Origin: Shewanella corallii | GTDB taxonomy: Bacteria > Pseudomonadota > Gammaproteobacteria > Enterobacterales > Shewanellaceae | Reading direction: 5' to 3' | Length of the DNA: 64,000 nt | Assembly (NCBI RefSeq): GCF_023349125.1 | Contig: NZ_JAKIKT010000003.1 | Location: 62,001-126,000 of the forward strand | Part shown: positions 54,022-62,191 of the stretch, in pieces | Layout: each line of letters starts with the position of its first letter | How positions within the stretch are numbered: the first letter of the stretch is position 1 | Notes under the pieces: generated by a model | Databases searched by the model: none | The model's input: the letters and a program-made list of their open reading frames with translations, nothing else | Told to the model about the DNA's origin: nothing | Position numbers and translations under genes: made by a program

Positions 54022-55439
54022 TGCACAAGCTAAGGCTCTCCTCACCAATGCAGGCCATGCTGATGTATGGCCTGGGTTTGGGAGTGATGAAAGGCATGTC
54101 GCTTATTATGTTGCCCTGGTTAACCAATCTGCTGCCCCAGGCTGAATTTGGTCGATTGGAACTGATCCTGAGCATTGCGGTTTTTGCCAGCGTCGTTGCC
54201 GGGTTGGGGCTACAGGAAGCCATGTGTCGCTTTATCGGAGAAGCCGCCTCTGACAACCACAAACACCAGGTTGCATCTGAGTTTTTCGGCCTGTCTCTTG
54301 TCGCCTCCAGCTTTACCCTTCCTCTGCTACTGGGAGCAGCACTGGCAATCAGCAATTGGTTTCCGCACCTTTTCAGTTTCTACGAACTCTCTTTGGTATT
54401 AAGTCTGCTTGCGTTTGAATCCTGCATTAACCTTCCACTCACCTGGATGCGCATGAAAAATCGACCAGGCCTGTTCTTCCTCGCTACCACAGGCAGGGCC
54501 TTGTTCAATGCAGTCTTGATCATTGTTCTGGTTCGTATGGGGCGTGGAGTCACAGGTGTACTCGAAGCCGGCTTTATCTCGGCAGTCGTTCAATTGCTGC
54601 TGCTTAGCCACTATCAATATTTGAGTACAGGTGTTGCTTTGTCGCGTCGTTTGGTCAAACCCATGTTTGTGTATGCCCTGCCCCTGGTCGCAACCGGGCT
54701 AATGGGATTTGCCCTTAACGGCCTGGATCGCTGGATTCTGCAAACCTATACAGACTCTGAGACCCTGGCCCTTTATGCCGTGGGTGCCAAATTTGCCCTT
54801 GGCTTGGTACTGCTGCAGCAACCCTTCACCCTTTGGTGGTTTCCCCGTCGTTACGATGTCCTGTTTAATCAGGGGCCAGACAAAGCCGCACGCACGACCA
54901 CACTGGGTATCGCTTGCCTGAGCCTGGTCGCAATCACACTCTCATTGGCAGTTCCTGTGTTTATTCACCTGCTGTTACCCAATGAGTATCAAATGGCAGC
55001 ATCCATAGCCGGGCTTTTGCTTCTTGCCGCCCTGTTGAAGGAGGCTGGAGAGCTGCTGAACCTTGGCTGTATGAGTAAACATTCAAGCGAGGTTCAACTT
55101 TATATCAACCTTGGCATGGCGATCGTCGGTGTTGGTTTGATGCTGATATTGGCCGGAACGTCAGGCATATGGGGCGTGGCTCTGGGTCTTACCGCAGCTC
55201 AAATGGGCAGACTCCTGCTGCTGTACATCGCTGGTCAGCGTATGGCGGCCATCCCCTATTCTCCCACGCTGATATTCTTGCTGCTGGGAACCGCGGCCTC
55301 TGTGCTGATACTGGCAATGCTTGAGCTCTCCTGGGCCCAAAGAGTACTGGCTTTCTTTGTCGGTTACGCAGTCATTGGTATAGGCTTACTGACCTCAGGT
55401 CTTGTCAGGTTGCCTTGCAAATGGCGGGCTGCGGTATGA
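54021..55439 (+). CDS. sypK: Wzx-type polysaccharide flippase, SypK
   Basis: About 472 residues with 12-14 membrane helices, of the MATE/Wzx (MVF) superfamily. It starts with GMSLIMLPWLTNLLPQAEFGRLELILS, the usual first two helices of Wzx. It should flip lipid-linked repeat units to the periplasm. I prefer ATG at 54021 (GGAG 10 nt upstream, overlapping the sypJ stop); ATG at 54012 is close behind. The much longer frame from 53892 lies inside sypJ and is rejected. Confidence 0.87.
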   Translation: MHKLRLSSPMQAMLMYGLGLGVMKGMSLIMLPWLTNLLPQAEFGRLELILSIAVFASVVAGLGLQEAMCRFIGEAASDNHKHQVASEFFGLSLVASSFTLPLLLGAALAISNWFPHLFSFYELSLVLSLLAFESCINLPLTWMRMKNRPGLFFLATTGRALFNAVLIIVLVRMGRGVTGVLEAGFISAVVQLLLLSHYQYLSTGVALSRRLVKPMFVYALPLVATGLMGFALNGLDRWILQTYTDSETLALYAVGAKFALGLVLLQQPFTLWWFPRRYDVLFNQGPDKAARTTTLGIACLSLVAITLSLAVPVFIHLLLPNEYQMAASIAGLLLLAALLKEAGELLNLGCMSKHSSEVQLYINLGMAIVGVGLMLILAGTSGIWGVALGLTAAQMGRLLLLYIAGQRMAAIPYSPTLIFLLLGTAASVLILAMLELSWAQRVLAFFVGYAVIGIGLLTSGLVRLPCKWRAAV

Positions 55440-56845
55440 GGTTGGTACTGCAGGTAAAAAACCAGTTTAACAGCCTGTTTCCGGACGTACCGTCACCGAC
55501 AGTGCTGCTGATGGTCGTTGTCAGTGTTTCACTGGCCTGGTATCTGGTTCCCCATCCTTTGGTGGCTATCGTCATAGGCCTGGCACCTTTGGCCCTGCTG
55601 TATGTCATTAAAGAGCCCTTTCTTATGGTGCTCCTGTTTGTGATTTTCTCCTTCTTCCGGATCCATGAAGTATTTCCGGTACTTTACCCAATGAAAGTGC
55701 CCCTGATGCTGTCCATAGCGTCCCTGCTAACCCTGTTCTGGCATCTGGCGCTATCCCAGTCTATCAAGCTCTATTGGTCACCTTGTTTAACCGTACTGTC
55801 GATTTTTGTGGGTCTGGTCATCATAGGGGTTGTGCTTGCCGAGAACCGCTCTCTGGCTATCACCTTTTTCAAGGCTACCTACTGGAAAATCATATTGATG
55901 ACGTTTGCGGTCACCTACCTGACCCGTACCCCCAGAGATTTTTCCCTGTGTAACCTGCTGATAGGCATCTCGGGCATATTGGTAGCCTTGGTGGCTATCT
56001 CAAACAAGATCAATGGGATTGGCATGGTAGAAGGCACCCGTGTCACCATTGGACGCGCCTTTGGCTCTATGCTGGGCGATCCCAACGATCTGGCGCTGGT
56101 ACTGATGTTTCCGGCGTCATTTGCGCTGAGTATGATGATTACGGCAGGCTTACCCAAGCTGTTTCGAATACTGGGGGCCATTGGCATGCCACTGAGTTTC
56201 TACGCCATTATTGCCACTCAAAGCCGAGGCGGCCTGCTGGGAGTGATGGCCATTGTGGGAGTGCTGGTTTACCGAAAGATGAAGTCCAAAGCCTTATTCT
56301 TCACATTGGCGACTGCGGGAGCTGCAATACTCTATGCCGTAGCCGGAATTTCTGACCGGGCCTCAGGTGGTTCGGCCGAAGAGGGAATTGATGCCTCAGC
56401 CATGGGACGACTATACGCCTGGCAAGCTGCTTACCGAATGGCATTCGAAAATCCGCTGACAGGTGTTGGTATCAATAACTTTTACGCTAATTACTATTTC
56501 TATTCAGACCACTGGGATGGTCTTAACCATGCAGTGCACAGCACCTGGTTTGGCGTGCTTGCCGAAACAGGGATTCTGGGGTTATTGGTATTTCTGGCCT
56601 TTGTCGGCTTATCCATCCATACCGCCCGGGCAACACTCGAAAAAATAGAAACCAACAGGGATAAGCTACCCGCTGTATTCTACAGCTCAGCTCAGGCTCT
56701 GCTTGCTGGTTTTGCCGGTACCATAGTGTCTGGCACCTTTCTCACCCAGGGCTTTAACTGGCCTATCTATCTGTTGGCAGGTCTGGTGGTTGCGCTGGCC
56801 CAGGCCACCAAGCTTCAACTCGACTCTGTTTCAACGTCCGGATAA
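55436..56845 (+). CDS. sypL: Wzy/O-antigen-ligase-family membrane protein, SypL
   Basis: 469 residues, about 11-12 helices. A large periplasmic loop near residues 320-390 contains GRLYAWQAAYRMAFENPLTGVGINNF and HAVHSTWFGVLAETGILGLL, the H-(S/N)-x-(W/Y/F)-L/G-x-x-x-x-E-x-G pattern of the O-antigen ligase/polymerase family (PF04932). In a Wzx/Wzy pathway it would polymerise the repeat units. The start overlaps the sypK stop (ATGA). Last gene of the second unit. Confidence 0.87.
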   Translation: MRLVLQVKNQFNSLFPDVPSPTVLLMVVVSVSLAWYLVPHPLVAIVIGLAPLALLYVIKEPFLMVLLFVIFSFFRIHEVFPVLYPMKVPLMLSIASLLTLFWHLALSQSIKLYWSPCLTVLSIFVGLVIIGVVLAENRSLAITFFKATYWKIILMTFAVTYLTRTPRDFSLCNLLIGISGILVALVAISNKINGIGMVEGTRVTIGRAFGSMLGDPNDLALVLMFPASFALSMMITAGLPKLFRILGAIGMPLSFYAIIATQSRGGLLGVMAIVGVLVYRKMKSKALFFTLATAGAAILYAVAGISDRASGGSAEEGIDASAMGRLYAWQAAYRMAFENPLTGVGINNFYANYYFYSDHWDGLNHAVHSTWFGVLAETGILGLLVFLAFVGLSIHTARATLEKIETNRDKLPAVFYSSAQALLAGFAGTIVSGTFLTQGFNWPIYLLAGLVVALAQATKLQLDSVSTSG

Positions 56846-56850
56846 TTCAT

Positions 56851-56888
56851 CGCAATTTGCATTATAAATTTGCTCCAATTTGCAAAAC
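56851..56888. promoter_or_regulatory. Candidate activator sites upstream of the glmS paralogue
   Basis: CGCAATTTGCATT, AATTTGCTCC and AATTTGCAAAAC lie in tandem. The reverse complement of the first, AATGCAAATTGCG, matches the sypA element in 12 of 13 positions; the last shares TTGCAAAAC with it. Distance to the -24 box is about 65-100 bp. Confidence 0.55.
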
Positions 56889-56949
56889 CAACATCAGCAC
56901 CCAAGTTAAAAACCTCTCTACTTCACTGTATTTATTGATTTTTTAATAA

Positions 56950-56965
56950 TGGCACAGGCGTTGCT
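56950..56965 (+). promoter_or_regulatory. Sigma-54 promoter of the glmS-sypM-N-O unit
   Basis: TGGCACAGGCGTTGCT is an exact match to the core consensus TGGCAC-N5-TTGCT. It lies 39 nt before the start of the glmS paralogue. Confidence 0.9.
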
Positions 56966-57003
56966 CTCCACAGTGAAACAGATAAGTTTCATTGGAGCAG
57001 CAT

Positions 57004-58842
57004 ATGTGTGGAATATACGGAGCAATCAGTACGCAATCAGTCACCCCAAGCCTGCTTGAAGGCCTCAACGCACTCTCATACAGAGGTTATGATTCCAGCG
57101 GTTTGGTTGTAGGTGGTGAAACAGGTCTGCAGCTGCGCCGCAGCGAAGGCAAAATCGACAATCTGGTTAAATTGTTGGGCAATTCTCCTCTGGATGGCGG
57201 GATAGGCATTGCCCACACACGCTGGGCAACCCATGGGGACTGTTCTACCCGTAACGCCCACCCTCACATGACGGCTGATGTCGCTGTGGTTCACAACGGT
57301 ATTATTGAGAACTATCAGTCACTGCGCGCCGAGATGAGCGCTGAGGGTATGACGTTTGAAAGTGATACCGACAGTGAAGTTATCCCCGTGATGATCAGCT
57401 TCTACCTTGCTCAGGGAATGGCTCCCCAGCAGGCGTTATGCCAAAGCCTTTGCCGTCTTGAAGGCAGCTATGCCATAGCCGCCATCTTCTCTTCCCAGCC
57501 CGACCGCCTGTATGCCGCACGCAAAGACAGTTCACTGATTATCGCTCAGGGCCAGGCCGGTATAATGCTGGCGTCTGATGTAGTGGCCCTGGGAAACTCT
57601 GCAGAACTTATCTGCCCATTGACGGATGGCCAGCTCGCAGTGATTGCCAGCGAAGGGGTCAGGCTCTATCAAACATCTCCACAAAACACTCAAATTCAAA
57701 TTGACAATATCCCCTGGCAACCAGCACCCAAATTGGATGTTGCCGATGGCAAGCAGGGTTTTGAGCACTTTATGCTGAAAGAGATTTATGAGCAGGGAGA
57801 TGTTATTGAGCGCATCCTGAATCACTATCTGGATATCAATGGCCGCCAGCTCAATACGGGCCTGCAACCGGGACAGAGCGCAGCCATAGAGGCGCTCAAT
57901 ATTGTGGCCTGCGGTACTTCATACTATGCCGCCTGCACCGCCCGCTACTGGTTAGAGTCCATCGCCGGTATTCCCACAGACACAGATCTGGCGTCGGAGT
58001 TTCGCTATCGCAACCGTCCAATGAGCAGCCACACCAGCAACCTGTTTATCTCACAATCGGGTGAGACGGCAGACACCCTGGCTGCCCTGAGATATGCCAA
58101 GGCAATAGGCTGTCCCTGCTTATCCATGAACAATGTCCCCACCAGCACCATGGCACTGGAAAGCGATACCATATTGCCAACACTGGCGGGACCTGAAATT
58201 GGCGTCGCCAGTACCAAAGCCTTTATGGCTCAGTTAACCGTACTCCTGTTGCTGTCCATGGATTGCGCCAGACACAATGGCAGCATGGATTTTGATCAGG
58301 AACTGTCCCTGATAAAGGCGCTGCACCAATTGCCGTCTTTGTTCCACCGCCAGCTCCTGACTCAGGAGCCTATCATTCGCCTTGCTCAGATGATGGCAAC
58401 AAGCGATCACGCTTTGTTTATCGGCCGTGGCCAGGCCTGGCCTCTGGCCCAGGAAGGCGCCCTTAAGCTCAAGGAGATCAGCTATATCCATGCCGAAGCT
58501 TACGCAGCCGGCGAGCTTAAGCATGGCCCGATAGCTCTGGTTGATGAACAGATGCCAGTTGTTGTCATCGCGCCACCTGACGAGCTGCAACCCAAAACCC
58601 TTTCCAACCTCAGGGAGGTAGCCTCGAGAGGCGGCAAGATTATTCTCATCGCAGATAGCCAGGCGGTTGAAGCTTCATCCGAATTTATCACCGCAGCGAT
58701 CCCTATGCCCCTGGTGGATCCTGTGCTCTTCCCTCTGCTCTACACACTGCCGCTGCAGTTGCTGGCTTACCATGTCGCCAAAGAGAAGGGACTGGATATC
58801 GATAAGCCCAGAAATCTCGCCAAGTCTGTGACTGTCGAATAA
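57004..58842 (+). CDS. glmS: Glucosamine-6-phosphate synthase paralogue in the syp locus
   Basis: 612 residues, full length for GlmS (E. coli 609). It makes glucosamine-6-phosphate from fructose-6-phosphate and glutamine, the first step to UDP-GlcNAc. N-terminal Cys nucleophile (MCGIYGA), AHTRWATHG, HNGIIEN; two SIS domains with SQSGETADTLAALR and GPEIGVASTKAF; C-terminus DKPRNLAKSVTVE intact. ATG at 57004 is required for the free Cys; the frame upstream is ignored. It is the first gene after a strong sigma-54 promoter, so amino-sugar supply is tied to polysaccharide synthesis. Probably not the housekeeping copy, which usually sits near atp genes. Confidence 0.92.
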   Translation: MCGIYGAISTQSVTPSLLEGLNALSYRGYDSSGLVVGGETGLQLRRSEGKIDNLVKLLGNSPLDGGIGIAHTRWATHGDCSTRNAHPHMTADVAVVHNGIIENYQSLRAEMSAEGMTFESDTDSEVIPVMISFYLAQGMAPQQALCQSLCRLEGSYAIAAIFSSQPDRLYAARKDSSLIIAQGQAGIMLASDVVALGNSAELICPLTDGQLAVIASEGVRLYQTSPQNTQIQIDNIPWQPAPKLDVADGKQGFEHFMLKEIYEQGDVIERILNHYLDINGRQLNTGLQPGQSAAIEALNIVACGTSYYAACTARYWLESIAGIPTDTDLASEFRYRNRPMSSHTSNLFISQSGETADTLAALRYAKAIGCPCLSMNNVPTSTMALESDTILPTLAGPEIGVASTKAFMAQLTVLLLLSMDCARHNGSMDFDQELSLIKALHQLPSLFHRQLLTQEPIIRLAQMMATSDHALFIGRGQAWPLAQEGALKLKEISYIHAEAYAAGELKHGPIALVDEQMPVVVIAPPDELQPKTLSNLREVASRGGKIILIADSQAVEASSEFITAAIPMPLVDPVLFPLLYTLPLQLLAYHVAKEKGLDIDKPRNLAKSVTVE

Positions 58843-58851
58843 GGAGGTTCT

Positions 58852-59583
58852 ATGTTTGCTTCACTTGCTCAAACCAAACACTGGCTGAAAACCAGTGAGC
58901 ACCCTGCAGTCAAACGCCTGTATCGCGGTCTGAAAACAGTAATGGCAGCAGAGCTTCCCAACATAGGTGCGATTAATCGCCCGTTATATGCACTGGTCAC
59001 TGGTGTGCAGCGCTTGCTCAGCACCTTCACCCGGATATTTATCTGGACCCCTGCATTTAAAGGTCGTCTGCATCAATGTGGTAAGAGACTCAATCTATAT
59101 GGCGGAATGCCTTTTGTATCCGGCCCGGTGGAGATCAGTCTTGGCGATGATTGCCGGGTAAGCGGAGCCACTACCTTCAGTGGTCGGGTGTGTAGCACAC
59201 AGGCTCCGCAACTTATTGTCGGCAGCAATATCGATATTGGTTGGCAAACCACCATAGCGGTCGGTTCTAAAATCGTGCTGGAAGACAATGTCAGGATTGC
59301 AGGTCGCGCCTTTATTTGCGGCTACCCCGGCCACCCGTTGGATGCAGAAGACAGGGCCAAACATCTGCCTGAGCAGGAACACCAGGTCGGCGATATAATT
59401 CTTCGCAAGAATGTCTGGCTGGCCACCGGCGTCAGCGTTATGCCGGGCGTTGAGATAGGTGCAGGCACCATAGTCGCAGCCGGCAGCGTGGTATGCCACA
59501 GCCTGCCCGCCGGTGTCATCGCCGCCGGCGTCCCAGCCAAAGTGGTACGGAGTATCACCCCGGATACGGAGTCGCAGTCATGA
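58852..59583 (+). CDS. sypM: Left-handed beta-helix acyltransferase, SypM
   Basis: 243 residues. Hexapeptide-repeat (LbH) fold from about residue 80: VEISLGDDCRVSGATTFSG, IDIGWQTTIAVGSKIVLEDNVRIAG, ILRKNVWLATGVSVMPGVEIGAGTIVAAGSVV, ending GVPAKVVRSI as in many sugar O-acetyltransferases. It probably O-acetylates the polysaccharide or a precursor. AAGGAGG lies 5 nt before the ATG, 9 nt after the glmS paralogue. The stop overlaps sypN. Confidence 0.85.
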   Translation: MFASLAQTKHWLKTSEHPAVKRLYRGLKTVMAAELPNIGAINRPLYALVTGVQRLLSTFTRIFIWTPAFKGRLHQCGKRLNLYGGMPFVSGPVEISLGDDCRVSGATTFSGRVCSTQAPQLIVGSNIDIGWQTTIAVGSKIVLEDNVRIAGRAFICGYPGHPLDAEDRAKHLPEQEHQVGDIILRKNVWLATGVSVMPGVEIGAGTIVAAGSVVCHSLPAGVIAAGVPAKVVRSITPDTESQS

Positions 59584-60698
59584 AACGGGACCTTATTGTA
59601 TTCGGTGAAGACTGGGGGGGCCTGCCCTCCAGTACCCAGCACCTGATAAAAAGACTGATGCCCAACTACCGGGTTATCTGGATTAACTCCATCGGCCTGC
59701 GCCAGCCCAGAGTATGTTGGCGGGATCTCAAAAGAGCCGGTATCAAGCTGTTAAGTCTGTTTAAGTCGTCGCCAAAATCCATAGTTTCTGACGAAAATTC
59801 AAGTCCGTTGATCCTCAAGCCGATAACGATTCCGGCGCCAGCACACCCTGTGACCAGAAAGCTGGCTTGTTGGCTGCTGAAGCTGCAGTTGCAACCTGTG
59901 TTTACCCGCCTGGGTATCGACAAGCCTGTCGTCTGGACCTCTTTGCCCACTGCGGTTGATTTCTGCGGCACACTCCAGCCTGAGCATCTTATCTACTATT
60001 GCGGCGATGACTTCTCGGCGCTGGCGGGAGTAGACCATCAAACAGTGGCTCACCATGAAGCCAGGCTGATTGAGCAGGCAGATCTTATTCTCGCCGCCAG
60101 TCCAACACTGGCTTCCCGGTTTCCGCCCCACAAGACCCAGCTGCTGCCACACGGGGTCGATCTGTCTTTATTTACCTCACCAGCCCCGAGAGCCGATGAC
60201 CTTCCCCATGATGGCAAACCGGTCGCGGGCTTTTATGGGAGTCTCTCCAGCTGGTTGGACTATGATCTTCTATATCGGGTCGCTTCCCATATGCCGGACT
60301 GGCACTTTGTGTTTATCGGCAAACAGGAGTGCGGTATCGGGGCTATTCGCAGCCTGCCCAACGTTCATCTGCTGGGCCCCAAGCCCCATGCTGAGCTGTC
60401 CAGATACAGTCAGCACTGGCAGGTATCGTTACTGCCGTTCAGGGATACGCCTCAGATAAGGGCATGTAACCCATTAAAATTGCTCGAGTATCTCGCCGCA
60501 GGCAAGCCTGTACTCAGCACCCACTTTCCCGCTGCCCAGGCGATGTCAGCACGGCTGTATCTGGTCAGGGATACGGGAGAGATGATCCGCACACTGCAGC
60601 TGCTGCGTCACCCTGAGCAACAGCCAAAACCGGATCTGAATCATCACAGCTGGGACGCCAGAGCCGCCCAACTGAAAGTGATGATGGAGCGATTATGA
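59580..60698 (+). CDS. sypN: Glycosyltransferase, SypN position
   Basis: 372 residues, GT-B fold of the type with N-terminus DLIVFGEDWGGLPSSTQHLIKRL and the central acceptor-domain features LIYYCGDDFSALAGVDHQTV and ADLILAASPTLASRFPPHKTQLLPHGVD. The C-domain has VAGFYGSLSSWLDYDLLYRVA and NPLKLLEYLAAGKPVLSTHFP. It is close to the TuaH/WsaF-like transferases. ATG at 59580 overlaps the sypM stop (ATGA); the longer frame from 59493 lies inside sypM. Confidence 0.86.
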   Translation: MKRDLIVFGEDWGGLPSSTQHLIKRLMPNYRVIWINSIGLRQPRVCWRDLKRAGIKLLSLFKSSPKSIVSDENSSPLILKPITIPAPAHPVTRKLACWLLKLQLQPVFTRLGIDKPVVWTSLPTAVDFCGTLQPEHLIYYCGDDFSALAGVDHQTVAHHEARLIEQADLILAASPTLASRFPPHKTQLLPHGVDLSLFTSPAPRADDLPHDGKPVAGFYGSLSSWLDYDLLYRVASHMPDWHFVFIGKQECGIGAIRSLPNVHLLGPKPHAELSRYSQHWQVSLLPFRDTPQIRACNPLKLLEYLAAGKPVLSTHFPAAQAMSARLYLVRDTGEMIRTLQLLRHPEQQPKPDLNHHSWDARAAQLKVMMERL

Positions 60699-62191
60699 AA
60701 GGATTGGCTTATCGCGTAATGGTACTGCTGTGTGCCGCATGGAGGCAGAGGTACATCATAATTATCCCGGCGCTGGTTTTTCCTGTTATTGGGCTGCTCA
60801 TAGGTGTTGTCAGCCCCAGAGTTTACACCTCTCATACCAGCATGCTGCTGCAGGAAACATCCAAGATGAATCCATTCCTCGAAGATCTGGCTGTATCAGC
60901 CATGCTCAAAGAGCGTATGGACAGCATCAAAACCCTGCTTCACAGCCGCCATATTCTTGCGCAGGTATCCAAAGATCTGGGGCTGGTAGATGAAAACTCC
61001 AGCGAAGCGGAAGCCAATACTGTAATCAATCAACTCTCAGACGGATTGAGCGTAGAAATGGCTGGTAAGGATCTTATCAGGATCCAATATATCTCACGCA
61101 ATCCAATGCGGATGCAGCAAACCCTGGAGAGTGTCAGCATACATTTTATCGAACAGCTGCTGGCGCCGGAGCGTTCCTCCATGAAGGACTCCAGCCAGTT
61201 TCTTTCCGGTAATCTTGAATCACGCAGACAGGAGCTTGAACAGGCGGAGCAAAGTCTGGCGGAGTTTCGGGGCAAGTACGCTACCGATCTGCCAGAGTTA
61301 CAGCTGGATAAGCTGACCCGACTGGCCAAACTGAAACAGGCTCTGGCCGAAAGACAGGCTGAACTCGCGGGAGCTGAAAAAAGCCTCGGCAGCCTGGATC
61401 AACAACTTTCACGCACCAACCCGGTTATCGGCCGATTGGAAGAGCAGATTATTTCATTGAGAAGTGAGCTGACATTACTTCAGGCCCGTTATACCAACAG
61501 CCACAGCAAAGTGCAGGCAGTAATGAGGAACCTGTCTGAGCTTGAGCAGGAGCGCAAAGTGCTGCTGGAACGGAATCAACAGGGCCTGGATACAGATCAA
61601 CTCTGGGATATTGCCAGCGTCGCAGCCATGTCAAATACCGACAGCCGCCAACAACCTCTGCTGATCTCTCAACTGGAACACCTCCAGACTGAACGCTCCA
61701 AAGTTAATGCGTTAAATGAGGAAGTCAGCAGTCTGGAGACTATGATCGCCGAGTTGGAACAGGACACCAAAGGTTTTGGTGACCGTCAGCAGGAGCTGGC
61801 AAAGCTGGAGCGGGATCTGCTGATAAAGCGCCAGATGTACGATGACCTGATGCAAAGATATGAAATGGCCCGGCTCACCAGCTCATTGGGAACATTTGAA
61901 CAGGACAAGCGTATCAGGATCATCGATCAGCCGTTTGTCCCCACTCACCCATCCAACCCCCATATCCTCTTATTCATTTTTGGCGGCCTGTTTGGTGGAT
62001 TACTGATTGGCGCCAGCATAGGGACTTTCAATGAGATCACAGATACCAGCATACGACTCAAGCAGGAAGTTGAAGACATAACTGGTGCCGTCGTGCTTTG
62101 CCGAATCCCCAAAGTTGTCCCTCGCCAGGGAAAACATACATTTGTCGCTGATCCTGTGGGAGAAACCCCTAATGAATCCGTTGCCACTTAA
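60695..62191 (+). CDS. sypO: Wzz/GNVR-type chain-length and co-polymerase protein, SypO
   Basis: 498 residues. Two membrane helices (about 22-44, IIIPALVFPVIGLLIGVV, and about 425-447, ILLFIFGGLFGGLLIGASIGTF) flank a long periplasmic coiled coil (residues ~160-390, many Glu/Gln/Leu heptads) and a GNVR-like segment (DLMQRYEMARLTSSLG). The second helix has the PSNPH loop typical of Wzz/PCP2 proteins, and there is no fused kinase; SypD would supply that part. The start overlaps the sypN stop. Confidence 0.87.
   Translation: MKGLAYRVMVLLCAAWRQRYIIIIPALVFPVIGLLIGVVSPRVYTSHTSMLLQETSKMNPFLEDLAVSAMLKERMDSIKTLLHSRHILAQVSKDLGLVDENSSEAEANTVINQLSDGLSVEMAGKDLIRIQYISRNPMRMQQTLESVSIHFIEQLLAPERSSMKDSSQFLSGNLESRRQELEQAEQSLAEFRGKYATDLPELQLDKLTRLAKLKQALAERQAELAGAEKSLGSLDQQLSRTNPVIGRLEEQIISLRSELTLLQARYTNSHSKVQAVMRNLSELEQERKVLLERNQQGLDTDQLWDIASVAAMSNTDSRQQPLLISQLEHLQTERSKVNALNEEVSSLETMIAELEQDTKGFGDRQQELAKLERDLLIKRQMYDDLMQRYEMARLTSSLGTFEQDKRIRIIDQPFVPTHPSNPHILLFIFGGLFGGLLIGASIGTFNEITDTSIRLKQEVEDITGAVVLCRIPKVVPRQGKHTFVADPVGETPNESVAT

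Noticed and set aside
59493..59579. N-terminal extension of the SypN glycosyltransferase
   Set aside because: These codons lie inside sypM in another frame and encode an Arg/Pro-rich stretch; the ATGA overlap at 59580 gives a normal start.
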